Positions 1 to 8,985 of a DNA stretch of 57,627 bases are shown piece by piece. How positions within the stretch are numbered: position 1 is the stretch's first letter; every line of letters starts with the position of its first letter. This DNA comes from Azohydromonas sediminis (lineage in GTDB: Bacteria > Pseudomonadota > Gammaproteobacteria > Burkholderiales > Burkholderiaceae_C), in assembly GCF_003574675.1 (NCBI RefSeq), contig NZ_QOAZ01000023.1, positions 1-57,627 of the forward strand, read 5' to 3'. The notes under the pieces were generated by a model. The model was not told the DNA's origin and did no database searches. It saw only the letters and a program-made list of their open reading frames with translations. A program made the translations under genes and the position numbers.

Positions 1-93
1 ATCGTCACCACCCAAGGCAAGAGCCGTGTGCGGTAGCTCCGCATGCACGGATCTGTGGAGGGGGTGCTGGGTGACTGGCATTCCTACTCCGAC
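1..93 (+). mobile_element. 3' end of a group II intron (domains V and VI)
   Basis: Seen in sequence: positions 21-53 fold as a group II intron domain V. GAG is followed by CCGUG and UGCGG, a short UAGCU loop, then CCGCA, a two-base UG bulge and CACGG; the AGC catalytic triad is at 22-24. Positions 57-90 fold as domain VI: GGAG (57-60) pairs with CUCC (87-90), GGGGUGC (61-67) pairs with GCAUUCC (78-84), and A86 is left bulged. That A lies 7 nt before the putative intron end GAC (91-93), the normal place for the branch point. The rest of the intron and any maturase gene lie outside the window. The exact 3' splice site is inferred. Confidence 0.85.
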
Positions 94-184
94 TCGTTTC
101 GTCGCACGCCGGCGCGACGGCGCCGGCACGGAGCGCATCGTGATCGGCATCGGAGTGCATGTCCATTGCATTATGATCAGCAGT

Positions 185-205
185 ACGATGCGCTGCACGC
201 ATCGT
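185..205. promoter_or_regulatory. 8-5-8 inverted repeat before a LysR gene
   Basis: ACGATGCG, a five-base spacer CTGCA, and CGCATCGT form a perfect inverted repeat ending 6 bp before the preferred LysR start codon. It could be an operator or a hairpin in the mRNA leader that restrains translation. No matching site was seen elsewhere in the window. Confidence 0.4.
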
Positions 206-211
206 GTTGCC

Positions 212-1096
212 ATGACGCTGGTCCAGCTTCGGCACTTTCTTGCCCTCGCCGACACCCGCTCGTTCCGCCGCGCGGCCGAGGCGTCGTTCCTGACGCAGCC
301 GGCGCTGAGCCGCAGCATCAAGGCGCTGGAAGACGAGCTCGGCCAGCCGCTGTTCGACCGCGTCGGCTGGACCACCGAGCTGACGCCGTTCGGCCGCGAG
401 CTGCTCGGCCGCGCGCGCCGGCTCGTCGACGAGGCCGACAGCATGAAGGAAGCGGCCCAGCGCCTGGGTCAGGGGCTCGCCGGCACGCTGCGCGTCGGCC
501 TGGGGTCGGGCCCCGGCGCGGTGCTGACCGTGCCCGTGCTCGCACACGTCGCGACGCGGCTGCCCGGTGTGCGCATCGAGTTCGCGCGCGGCGGCATCAC
601 GCTGCTCAAGCACGCACTGCGCGAGCGCCGGCTCGACGCCCTCGTGATCGACGCGCGTTCGCTCGATCCGGCGCCGGATCTCAACGTCGAGCCGGTCGGC
701 GAATTGCGCGGCGCCTTCCTGTGCCGGCCGGATCACCCCTTGGTGCGCCGGCGCCGCCCGCCGACCTTCGACGAGGTCGCGCGCTACCCGATCGCGTCGT
801 CGCCGCTGAGCGCCGAGATCGCGCGGCTGCTCGTCGAGCGCTACGGGCCGCAGGCGCACCCCGACGAGTGCGTGCGCCTGCGCAGCGACGAGATCGCGCC
901 GCTCGTGCAGGTGGCGCTGCACACCGACGCGGTGCTGCTGGCGATCCGGCGCGCCGCGCCCGAGCTCGTCGAGCTCGAGCTGGCGCCGCGGCTGGACGCG
1001 AACGCGCGCTTCGGCCTCGTCACGCTGGCCGGCCGCGCCGAGGCGCACCTGCTGCCGATGCTGCGCGCGATGGTGGCCACGCACCTGCGCGACTGA
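212..1096 (+). CDS. LysR-family transcriptional regulator
   Basis: A 294-residue protein of normal LysR length. An N-terminal winged helix-turn-helix (about residues 1-60, with the typical AAEASFLTQPALSRSIKALE recognition segment) is followed by a LysR substrate-binding domain (about 90-290). The start is placed at the ATG giving MTLVQLRHF, where family members normally begin; an in-frame ATG at 173 would add 13 residues and neither has a clear ribosome binding site. The gene converges on the methyltransferase with 24 bp between stops. It could regulate the leftward catabolic block, but that block has its own GntR gene, so the target is unknown. The upstream DNA is a group II intron end, so its original promoter context may have been altered. 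Confidence 0.85.
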   Translation: MTLVQLRHFLALADTRSFRRAAEASFLTQPALSRSIKALEDELGQPLFDRVGWTTELTPFGRELLGRARRLVDEADSMKEAAQRLGQGLAGTLRVGLGSGPGAVLTVPVLAHVATRLPGVRIEFARGGITLLKHALRERRLDALVIDARSLDPAPDLNVEPVGELRGAFLCRPDHPLVRRRRPPTFDEVARYPIASSPLSAEIARLLVERYGPQAHPDECVRLRSDEIAPLVQVALHTDAVLLAIRRAAPELVELELAPRLDANARFGLVTLAGRAEAHLLPMLRAMVATHLRD

Positions 1097-1120
1097 CGCA
1101 CCGCTCGCGGCGCGTGTGGC

Positions 1121-1969
1121 TCAGCCCCCGCCGGTCAGCCGGTAGACGAGCAGGTGGTAGGTCTTGTAGCGCTCGAACACCTCGCGGCTGCGGAACCCAG
1201 AGAAATACTTGTAGTTCGCCTTCGCGAGCTTCTTGCGCAGCAGCCAGAACCCGAGGCGGCTGGTCAGCGGGTGGTTCTCGCTCAGGTAGCGGTGCAGCGT
1301 CAGGCCGGCCGGCTTCAGGCGGTTCATCAGCAAGTCGTTGAGCAGCTCGAGGTTCGGGCTGACGCGCTGCGTGATGTCCTCGTCCTTCACGAGCTCGAAC
1401 GGCGCCTGCGCGATGCGCGCCTGGAACTCGCGCCACCGGTGGCCGCCCTTGAAGCTGCGGTCGCCGGGGCCGCCGTCGCCGTCGGCGTCGGTCTTGAAGA
1501 AGTCGCAGATCAGCATCGTGCCGCCGGGCTTGAGCATCTTCGGCACGCGCGTCAGCGACGACGCCAGCGCGATATACTGGAAGCTCTCGCTGAACAGCGC
1601 CACGTCGTAGCCGCGCACGTCGTCGGGCATGTCCTCGAAGCGGCACTCGTACAGGCGCGGCTCGCGGCCGCGGTGGCCCTCGAGGCGCTGGCGCACCGCG
1701 CGCGCGAGGTCCGCCGCCGGCACGACGCCGTCGACCTCGTAGCCGCGGTCGAGCAGCTGGCGCAGCAGGTGGCCGGTCCCGCAGCCGATGTCGAGCACGC
1801 GCGCCGGCGCCGGCGGCAGCTCGGCGATCAGCATGTCGTTGTAGCGCTGCTGCGCGATGCCGATGTTCGCGAGCTTGAGCTCGAGGTCGCCGTCCCACAG
1901 GCCGTAGTGCAGGTCCTCGACGTCGAGCAGCTGCTTGGCCAGGACGAGGCCGAGTTCCTTGCTGTCCAT
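1121..1969 (-). CDS. class I SAM-dependent methyltransferase
   Basis: A 282-residue protein with the class I methyltransferase nucleotide-binding motif VLDIGCGTGHLL near residue 55, followed by an acidic strand end and a later KPGGTMLICDFF segment typical of UbiE/UbiG-like enzymes. The N-terminus (MDSKELGLVLAKQLLDVEDL) and the Lys/Tyr-rich C-terminus are not diagnostic of a known substrate. ATG at 1969 is preferred over longer in-frame options because conserved-looking sequence begins there. It lies 68 bp downstream of the lyase gene on the same strand, so it could be the last gene of the catabolic operon or an independent gene. The substrate is unknown. Confidence 0.8.
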   Translation of the reverse strand: MDSKELGLVLAKQLLDVEDLHYGLWDGDLELKLANIGIAQQRYNDMLIAELPPAPARVLDIGCGTGHLLRQLLDRGYEVDGVVPAADLARAVRQRLEGHRGREPRLYECRFEDMPDDVRGYDVALFSESFQYIALASSLTRVPKMLKPGGTMLICDFFKTDADGDGGPGDRSFKGGHRWREFQARIAQAPFELVKDEDITQRVSPNLELLNDLLMNRLKPAGLTLHRYLSENHPLTSRLGFWLLRKKLAKANYKYFSGFRSREVFERYKTYHLLVYRLTGGG

Positions 1970-2037
1970 GCGTGCGTCCGGTGTGCCGCCGGCAGGCGGC
2001 TTGTCTCGTGGCGGCGCATTGTCGCCGCGGCGCGTGC

Positions 2038-2901
2038 TCAGCCACCGGCGTCGTAACGCCGCCCGAGCGCCATCAGCTCGGGCGTGCCGATCACGGCGTT
2101 CAGCCCGTCGAAGTCGAGCATGCGCTCGCGCCACGGTGCCGTCGTGCCGTGCGCGGCGAGGCTCGCGTAGTAGCCCTGCAGCGCGTGCGCGAGCGCGCGC
2201 ACCGTGCCGCCGGGGAAGATCGCCAGCCGAAAGCCGCGCCGCTGCAGTTCGGCCGCCGACTGCACCGGCGTCTTGCCGCCCTCGACCATGTTGGCCAGCA
2301 GCGGGGTGCGGTGCGCGAAGCGCGCGCAGGCGGCGTCCATCTGCGCCGGCGTGCGCAGCGCCTCAATGAAGAGGGCGTCGACGCCGCATTCGAGGTAGCG
2401 CTCGGCGCGCTCGAACGCCGCGTCGAGGCCCTCGACGGCCAGCGCGTCGGTGCGCGCGAGGATCAGCGTGCGCTCGCTCGTGCGCGCGTCGAGCGCGGCG
2501 CGCAGCTTGCCGCACATCTCGGCCACGGGCACGACGGCCTTGCCGTCGAGGTGGCCGCAGCGCTTCGGGAAGGTCTGGTCCTCGAGCTGGATCATCGCCG
2601 CGCCGGCACGCTCGAAGCCGCGCACGGTGCGCTGCACGTTCAGCGCGTTGCCGAAGCCGGTGTCGGCGTCGACGATCACCGGCACGCGCACCCGCTCGGT
2701 GATGCGCGCCAGCGCGTCGGCGACCTCGGGGTAGGTCGTCAGCCCGACGTCGGAGCGGCCGAGCCGCGTGTACGCGATCGACGCGCCGCTGAGGTACAGC
2801 GCCTCGAAGCCGGCCTGCTCGGCCAGCAGCGCCGACAGCGCGTCGTAGACGCCCGGCGCGAGCAGCAGCCGCGCGTCGGCCAGACGCTGCTTCAGGCTCA
2901 C
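2038..2901 (-). CDS. isocitrate lyase/PEP mutase superfamily carbon-carbon lyase
   Basis: A 287-residue TIM-barrel lyase of the size of methylisocitrate lyase or 2,3-dimethylmalate lyase. Visible hallmarks are DADTGFGN (Asp78 and Asp80, metal binding) and FPKRCGH (residues 111-117). The catalytic Cys115 in this loop is characteristic of true retro-aldol lyases of the family, whereas oxaloacetate decarboxylase and PEP mutase members lack it. The start is GTG, overlapping the stop of the upstream FAD gene as GTGA, so translation is coupled. The expected product is pyruvate or glyoxylate plus a second acid from a 2-hydroxy di- or tricarboxylate. Coupling with LeuCD-like genes suggests the substrate is made by hydration just upstream. 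Exact substrate not determinable. Confidence 0.85.
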   Translation of the reverse strand: MSLKQRLADARLLLAPGVYDALSALLAEQAGFEALYLSGASIAYTRLGRSDVGLTTYPEVADALARITERVRVPVIVDADTGFGNALNVQRTVRGFERAGAAMIQLEDQTFPKRCGHLDGKAVVPVAEMCGKLRAALDARTSERTLILARTDALAVEGLDAAFERAERYLECGVDALFIEALRTPAQMDAACARFAHRTPLLANMVEGGKTPVQSAAELQRRGFRLAIFPGGTVRALAHALQGYYASLAAHGTTAPWRERMLDFDGLNAVIGTPELMALGRRYDAGG

Positions 2902-4265
2902 GCGGCCTCCAGCAGCTCGCGTGCCGTGTGCGCGGCGATGTACCCGCCGGCCACGGCGCTGAGCAGCCCGTTGCCCGAGAGATACCCCCACACGGCGTTG
3001 CCCGAGACGCCGCGCGCCGCGCCGCCGGCGGCGAGCAGGTTCGGGTGCACGGTGCCGTCGCTGCGGCGCGCGCGGCAGCGCGCGTCGATGTCGAGGCCGC
3101 CTTGCGTGTGGAACAGCGCGCCGGTCACCTTGATCGCGTACAGCGGCGGCGCGAGTGGGCGGCGTGCGCTGGCCAGCGTGTCGGCCAGCGTCTGCGCGTC
3201 GCAGCCGATCACGACGGCCAGCGCGTCGATGCTGTCGGCACGCCGCAACGCACCGGCCGCCTCGGCGTCGCGGAAGTCGGGAAACGTGCGGCCGAGTGCG
3301 AGCAGCCGCTCGTCGAACACGTTCCACGCGACGCCGCCCGGCTGCGCGAGCACGTGCACCGCGGCCTCGGAATAGCCCTGGGTCTCGTCGTGGAAGCGGC
3401 GCCCGTGCGCGTTGACCTGGATGCCGCCTTCGGCCATCAGCGCCCACGTGATCAGCACGCCCTGCGGCACGGCCCACGAGCCGTGGCCCTGGTAGCCGCC
3501 GAGGTCGGCGAGCGCCAGCCCCAGCTGGCGCGCCCACGCGATCGCGCTGCCGTCGTTGCCGACGTGTCCGGCGAAGGTCGCATCGCGCATCTCGGGCAGC
3601 AGCTCGGCGACCAGCGCGCGGTGGCCGCCGAAGCCGTTGCACGCCAGCAGCAGCACGTCGCTTGCGAGGTGCTCGACGCCGCCGTCGGGACGGGTGTAGC
3701 CGACGCCAAGCACCCGATCGCCATCGCCGACCCACAGCTCGCGCACCAGCGCGTCGGTGACGAGCATCGCGCCGGCGCGCTCGGCCGCCGCCGTCAGCGC
3801 GCCGACGAGCGCGGCGCCGGTGCGCGCGGGCAGCGTGTGCATGCGGCGCACCGAATGGCCGGGGTAGAGGAAGCCGTCGAGCAGCTCGAAGGCCAGCCCG
3901 TGGCGCTGCTGCAGGGCGTCGAGCGCCGGCGCGATCGCCTCGGTGTACGCGCGCACCAGGTGCGCCGCCGCGGTGCCGTGCGCCTTGGCCTGGATGTCGG
4001 CAGCGAAGCGTTCGGGGCTGTCGTCGACACCGGCGGCGCGCTGCACCGCGGTGCCGGCGGCCGGCACGAAGCCCGACGACAACGCGGTCGAGCCCTGCGG
4101 CACCGCGTCGCGCTCGAGCAGCACGCAGTCGATGCCGGCGTCGCGCAGCCTCAATGCCGCGGTCAGCCCGCAGGCGCCGGCGCCGACGATGGCCACCGGC
4201 ACCGCCGGCGTGCCGGCGGGCATCGCCGCGGCGCGCACGACGCGCGGCTCGTCGTGCGGGGTCAT
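2898..4265 (-). CDS. FAD-dependent oxidoreductase (fumarate reductase/KstD-like)
   Basis: A 455-residue flavoprotein. The N-terminus has a dinucleotide-binding fold with GAGACG (G28, G30, G33) and an acidic LLERD strand end. Next comes GSTALSSGF, a segment seen in succinate dehydrogenase/fumarate reductase and ketosteroid-dehydrogenase-type proteins, and a C-terminal GGAARGVSGNAVWGYLSGNGL flavin-contact region. Such enzymes introduce or reduce a C=C bond next to a carboxylate or carbonyl; tricarballylate dehydrogenase is one family relative. No signal peptide, heme or Fe-S motif is visible, so it is probably cytosolic. Start ATG overlaps the amidohydrolase stop (ATGA) and its own stop overlaps the lyase start. 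I infer a desaturation step feeding the dehydratase pair. Confidence 0.82.
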   Translation of the reverse strand: MTPHDEPRVVRAAAMPAGTPAVPVAIVGAGACGLTAALRLRDAGIDCVLLERDAVPQGSTALSSGFVPAAGTAVQRAAGVDDSPERFAADIQAKAHGTAAAHLVRAYTEAIAPALDALQQRHGLAFELLDGFLYPGHSVRRMHTLPARTGAALVGALTAAAERAGAMLVTDALVRELWVGDGDRVLGVGYTRPDGGVEHLASDVLLLACNGFGGHRALVAELLPEMRDATFAGHVGNDGSAIAWARQLGLALADLGGYQGHGSWAVPQGVLITWALMAEGGIQVNAHGRRFHDETQGYSEAAVHVLAQPGGVAWNVFDERLLALGRTFPDFRDAEAAGALRRADSIDALAVVIGCDAQTLADTLASARRPLAPPLYAIKVTGALFHTQGGLDIDARCRARRSDGTVHPNLLAAGGAARGVSGNAVWGYLSGNGLLSAVAGGYIAAHTARELLEAA

Positions 4266-5734
4266 GCCGTCGGTCGGTGCAGGTACTGGCCGCGCGGCTT
4301 GCCGAGCACCTCGCCGTTCTCGTAGATCTTGTGGCCGCGCAGGAAGGTCGCGTCGACGCGCGCCGACAGCTCGAGCCCCTCGAACGGCGTGTAGCCCTGC
4401 GTCGACGGCGACTCCGACGCACGGATCGTCCACGTCTTGGCCGGGTCGACGATCGCGATGTCGGCGTCGAAGCCTTCGGCGAGGTCGCCCTTGCGGTTCA
4501 GGCCGTAGCGCTGCGCCGGGTTCCAGCTCGTCACGCGCGCCATGTGGTTGTAGCCCATGCCGCGCTTCGTGCCTTCGCTGACGAGCGCGGGCAGCAGGTA
4601 CTCGGTGCCGCCGAAGCCGCTCTTGGCCATCCAGATGTTGCCGAAGTAGTGCTTCGGCACCTTCATCTCCTGGCGGCAGCACGCGTGGTCGCTGACGACC
4701 CAGTCGAGCTCGCCGGCCAGCAGCGCCTCCCACAGGTATTCGACGTCGTCGCGCGGACGGATCGGCGGGTTGACCTTGGCCAGTTCTCCGGCCTTCGAGG
4801 TGATGTCGAGCATCAGGTGGCCGATCGTCACTTCGCGCCGGAAATCGATGTGCGGGAACACCTCGGCCATCATCAGCGCGGCCTGCACCGCCTTCTTCGA
4901 GCTCAGGTGCAGCAGGTTGATGTTGGGCAGCGCCGTCTCGTGCGCGAGGTAGCTGGCGATGAACACCGCGAGTCCCTCCGAGTGCGGCGGCCGCGACGCG
5001 CTGTAGGCGGCCAGGCCCTTGAGGCTCTTGTCCTTCTCGACCAGCTTGGTGTAGGCCGTCATGATCTCGGGCGTCTCGCAGTGCAGGCTCAGCGAAATCT
5101 GGCGGGCCTTGTCGGGGAAGCGCTCGCGCGCGGCCTGCAGGCCGCGCATGATGAACTCGAAGTGCGCGAGGTCGTAGCGCTCGTCCTCGCCGATCATCAG
5201 GAAGTCGCGCTGGCTGTCGCTGCGCCCGTGCAGGCCGTGCGAGCCGTAGAACATGAAGATCTTGAAGCTCGCGACGCCGTGCTTGTCGATCAGCATCGGG
5301 ATCTCGTCGATGTGCTCGCGCGCGATCGGCGCGAGGTGGTAGCCATAGTCGACGTGGAAGCGACCCTTGCTGATCTTCAGCACCTCGGGGTAGAACTTCT
5401 TGTACGCGCCGCCCTTGTTCAGGTAGTACTGGCCGGTGCGGAAGTAGTTCAGGCTCGAGGTGACGCCGCCCATCGCGGCAGCCTTGCTCTCGGTGACCGC
5501 GTCCTCGGCCAGCGGCGAGTAGATCCCGCTGTGCATGTGCGCATCCACGACGCCGGGGAAGGCCAGCCGCCCCTTGCCGTCGTAGACCGTCTTCGCGCGC
5601 GTCGCGGCGATGCCGGGCGCGATCTTCGCGATGCGCTCGCCGGCCACGGCGATGTCGGCGTCAAACACGACGTTGCCGTGCGGCCGCACGACGCGCACGT
5701 TCTTGATCAGCAGGTCGAACTCGGGTGTGCTCAT
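4262..5734 (-). CDS. dihydroorotase/hydantoinase-type cyclic amidohydrolase
   Basis: A 490-residue amidohydrolase with a complete binuclear metal site: DAHMH (His66, His68), the lysine expected to be carbamylated (Lys158 in SFKIFMFY), His218 (HCE), His276 (LLHLSS) and Asp349 (SDHAC). This set fits hydantoinases, allantoinases and long dihydroorotase-like enzymes that open cyclic amides or ureides. It is longer than pyrimidine-synthesis PyrC and sits with a transporter and degradative enzymes, so a catabolic role is likely. ATG overlaps the LeuD-like stop by four bases (ATGA). Enamidase of anaerobic nicotinate breakdown is a distant functional analogue. The real ring substrate is unknown. Confidence 0.85.
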   Translation of the reverse strand: MSTPEFDLLIKNVRVVRPHGNVVFDADIAVAGERIAKIAPGIAATRAKTVYDGKGRLAFPGVVDAHMHSGIYSPLAEDAVTESKAAAMGGVTSSLNYFRTGQYYLNKGGAYKKFYPEVLKISKGRFHVDYGYHLAPIAREHIDEIPMLIDKHGVASFKIFMFYGSHGLHGRSDSQRDFLMIGEDERYDLAHFEFIMRGLQAARERFPDKARQISLSLHCETPEIMTAYTKLVEKDKSLKGLAAYSASRPPHSEGLAVFIASYLAHETALPNINLLHLSSKKAVQAALMMAEVFPHIDFRREVTIGHLMLDITSKAGELAKVNPPIRPRDDVEYLWEALLAGELDWVVSDHACCRQEMKVPKHYFGNIWMAKSGFGGTEYLLPALVSEGTKRGMGYNHMARVTSWNPAQRYGLNRKGDLAEGFDADIAIVDPAKTWTIRASESPSTQGYTPFEGLELSARVDATFLRGHKIYENGEVLGKPRGQYLHRPTA

Positions 5735-6243
5735 GGGTTCTCCGTGCGGCGCGCGTTCGCGAAGCGCGCCTTCAGTTGAGGCAGCAGGCCGCCGGCTTCG
5801 ACCATCTCGAGCAGGAAGCCGGGGATCGGTTCACAGGCCAGCACCTCGCCGCTGGCGCGCACGACGCGGCCGGCGCGCGCGTCGAACGAGATCGTCTCGC
5901 CGTCGACGATGCGCTCGGCCTGCGGGCACGTCAGCAGCAGCAAGCCGACGTTGAACGCGTTGCGGAAGTACAGGCCGCTGTAGCTCGGCGCGATCACGGC
6001 AGCCACGCCGAGGTGCACGAGCACGCTGGCGGCCTGCTCGCGCGACGAGCCGATGCCGAAGTTGGGGCCGGCGACGATCACGTCGCCCGCGCGCACGCCG
6101 CGCGCGAAGTCGGGGCGCACCGTCTCGAGGCAGTGACGCGCGATCACGTCGAGCCCGTGCTTCATCGCGTGGCCGGGCGCGAGCTGGTCGGTGTCGATGT
6201 CGGCGCCCAGGCGCCAGACGGTGTGGCGTGCGGCGGCGCTCAC
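5731..6243 (-). CDS. LeuD-like small subunit of an aconitase-family dehydratase
   Basis: A 170-residue protein with the small-subunit swivel domain. GADIDTDQLAPG near the N-terminus and GPNFGIGSSREQA (about residues 59-71) are the hallmark loops of isopropylmalate/homoaconitate/dimethylmalate dehydratase small subunits. In that family the loop after the DTD segment (here QLAPGHAMKHG) sets substrate choice; it does not look like a standard LeuD. GTG start overlaps the LeuC-like stop (GTGA), and the stop overlaps the amidohydrolase start, so the pair is made together. No leucine-pathway genes (leuA, leuB) lie nearby, arguing for a catabolic hydratase rather than leucine synthesis. Confidence 0.87.
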   Translation of the reverse strand: MSAAARHTVWRLGADIDTDQLAPGHAMKHGLDVIARHCLETVRPDFARGVRAGDVIVAGPNFGIGSSREQAASVLVHLGVAAVIAPSYSGLYFRNAFNVGLLLLTCPQAERIVDGETISFDARAGRVVRASGEVLACEPIPGFLLEMVEAGGLLPQLKARFANARRTENP

Positions 6244-7526
6244 GCCAGCAGCTCCCGTGCGTCGGCGATGCGCCCGTGCACGGCCGACGCGGCCACCGTG
6301 TACGGCGAGCCGAGGAACACGCGCGCCGACGCCGCACCCATGCGGCCCTTGAAGTTGCGCGCCGTCGACGAGATCACGGTGCTGCCCTCGGGGATCGCAC
6401 CGCCGTAGCCGGCGCAGGCGCCGCACGCGCTGGGCAGCAGCGTCGCGCCGGCGTCGAGCAGCGCCTGCATCGTGCCCTCGCGCTCGGCGGCCTCGCGGTC
6501 CTTGACGCTCGCGGGGGCGACCATCAGCCGCACGCCGGCGGCCACGCGCCGGCCGTGCAGCACGCGCGCGGCGGCGCGCAGGTCGTCGAGCTTGGCGCCG
6601 GTGCACGCGCCGATGTAGGCGACGTCGACCTTCGTCGGCTCGAGGTCGTCGACGCCGCGCACGTTCGCCGGGCTGTGCGGCAGCGCGACCTGCGGCGCGA
6701 GCGCCGACGCGTCGAAGCCGTGGCGCACGCCGGGGGCGTCCTCGTCGCTGCGCCAGCGCGCGAGTTCGTCGTCGGCGACGTCGACGCCGACCTCGCGCAG
6801 CCACGCCTGCGTCGTCGCGTCGGGCGCCACCAGCCCGACCTGCGCGCCGAGCTCGGCGCTCATGTTGCACAGCGTCATCCGCTCGGCCATCGACAGCGCC
6901 GCCACCGCCTCGCCGCAGTACTCGACGGCCTGGTACTGGCCGCCGTTCATGCCGAAGCGCCCGAGCATCGCGAGCATCATGTCCTTCGCGCCGACGCCGG
7001 GCGCCAGCCGCCCGATCCAGCGCATGAAGATCGTCTGCGGAACCTTGAGCCAGATCTCGCCGGTGGTCACGACGCCGAGCATCTCGGTGGCGCCGATGCC
7101 GAACATGTAGGCGCCGAACGCGCCGCCGGTGGGCGAGTGCGAGTCGCCGCCGACGCAGAACATCCCCGGGCGCAGGTGCCCGCCCTGCGGCAGCACGACG
7201 TGGCAGATGCCCTCGCCGTCGTGCACGTGCGGCAGCGCCTGCGCGCGCGCCCAGTCGCGCGCGATCGCGACGATGCGCCGCGACTCGTCGTCGTGCGCGG
7301 GCAGGTAGTGGTCGATCACGAGCACCACCTTGCGCTTGTCCCAGATCGGCGCGCCGAGCTCGGCGAGCATCGGTGCGAGCCGGCGCGGGCCACTCGAGTC
7401 GTGGAACATCGCGAGGTCAACGCGGCACGTCACGATCTCGCCCGGCGTCACGTGCGTGCGGCCGGCCGCGCGCGCGACGAGTTTCTGCGCCAGCGTCTGC
7501 GGGGAGCGCGTCGCGTCCATCGTCAC
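6240..7526 (-). CDS. LeuC-like large subunit of an aconitase-family dehydratase
   Basis: A 428-residue [4Fe-4S] hydro-lyase subunit. The three cluster cysteines are present: Cys308 in YIGACTGAK and Cys368/Cys371 in SACGACAG. GGDSHSPTGGAFGAYMFGIG (about 127-146) is the conserved substrate/cluster loop. Length matches the two-subunit IPM-isomerase/homoaconitase group rather than one-chain aconitases. The GTG at 7526 is chosen because it overlaps the livF stop as GTGA, like most other junctions of the operon; an ATG two codons downstream (7520) is an alternative. With the LeuD-like gene it should reversibly dehydrate a 2-hydroxy-dicarboxylate. Substrate unknown; 2,3-dimethylmalate-type or methylcitrate-type acids are possible by analogy. 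Confidence 0.87.
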   Translation of the reverse strand: MTMDATRSPQTLAQKLVARAAGRTHVTPGEIVTCRVDLAMFHDSSGPRRLAPMLAELGAPIWDKRKVVLVIDHYLPAHDDESRRIVAIARDWARAQALPHVHDGEGICHVVLPQGGHLRPGMFCVGGDSHSPTGGAFGAYMFGIGATEMLGVVTTGEIWLKVPQTIFMRWIGRLAPGVGAKDMMLAMLGRFGMNGGQYQAVEYCGEAVAALSMAERMTLCNMSAELGAQVGLVAPDATTQAWLREVGVDVADDELARWRSDEDAPGVRHGFDASALAPQVALPHSPANVRGVDDLEPTKVDVAYIGACTGAKLDDLRAAARVLHGRRVAAGVRLMVAPASVKDREAAEREGTMQALLDAGATLLPSACGACAGYGGAIPEGSTVISSTARNFKGRMGAASARVFLGSPYTVAASAVHGRIADARELLA

Positions 7527-8229
7527 AGCCCCAGGTAGGCCTGTTTCAGCTCGGCGCTGGCGAGCAGCTCGGCCGGCGCGCCGGCGAAGCGCACCGCGCC
7601 GTTCTCGAGCACGTAGGCGCGGTCGGCGATCTCGAGCGACTGGCCGACGTTCTGCTCGACGAGCAGCACCGCGAGCCCTTCCTCGTGCAGGCGCCGGATC
7701 AGCGCGAACATCTCCTCGACGAGCAGCGGCGACAGCCCCAGCGACGGCTCGTCGAGGATCAGCAGCCGCGGCTCGGCCATCAGACCGCGGCCGATCGCGA
7801 GCATCTGCTGCTCGCCGCCGCTCATCGTCCCGGCCTTCTGCGCGCGGCGCTCGGCCAGCCGCGGGAACGTCGCGAACACGCGCTCGAGGTTGGCGGCGCG
7901 GCGCTCGCGCCCGCGCGTGAATGAGCCGAGCTCGAGGTTCTCGAGCACCGTCAGGTTCGGGAAGATCTTGCGTCCCTCGGGCACCTGGATCAGCCCGGCC
8001 TTGACGACGTCGCGGTAGTGCGCGCGGGTCAGTTCGCGGCCGTCGAACGACACCCGGCCGCCCCACGCCGGCACGATGCCGCACACCGTGTTGTTCAGCG
8101 TCGACTTGCCGGCGCCGTTGCTGCCCAGCAGCGCGACGATCTCGCCGTCGTGCACCTGCAGGTCGACGCCGCGCAGCACCTCGACGCGGCCGTAGCCGCC
8201 GCGCAGGCCCTGGATGTCGAGCAGCGGCG

Positions 8230-8233
<4 letters not shown>
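7523..8233 (-). CDS. livF: branched-chain amino acid-type ABC transporter ATPase
   Basis: A 236-residue LivF-type ATPase on the cytoplasmic side of the membrane. Walker A is GSNGAGKST, the signature is MSGGEQQ, Walker B is LLILDEPS, and the switch histidine is replaced by the LivF-typical LLVEQN segment. ATG at 8233 overlaps the livG stop (ATGA). Together with LivG, LivM, LivH and LivJ it completes a hydrophobic-amino-acid-type (HAAT) importer. This superfamily also imports urea, amides and aromatic or dicarboxylic acids, so the substrate is best guessed from the downstream enzymes rather than from the family name. Confidence 0.92.

Positions 8234-8977
<744 letters not shown>

Positions 8978-8985
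<8 letters not shown>

Noticed and set aside
4262-5734. pyrC (pyrimidine synthesis dihydroorotase)
   Set aside because: The protein is longer than class II PyrC, and its neighbours are catabolic; kept as a dihydroorotase/hydantoinase-type enzyme of unknown substrate.
6240-7526. Leucine biosynthesis leuCD
   Set aside because: No leuA or leuB nearby, the genes are coupled to a transporter and degradative enzymes, and the small-subunit loop is unlike LeuD.
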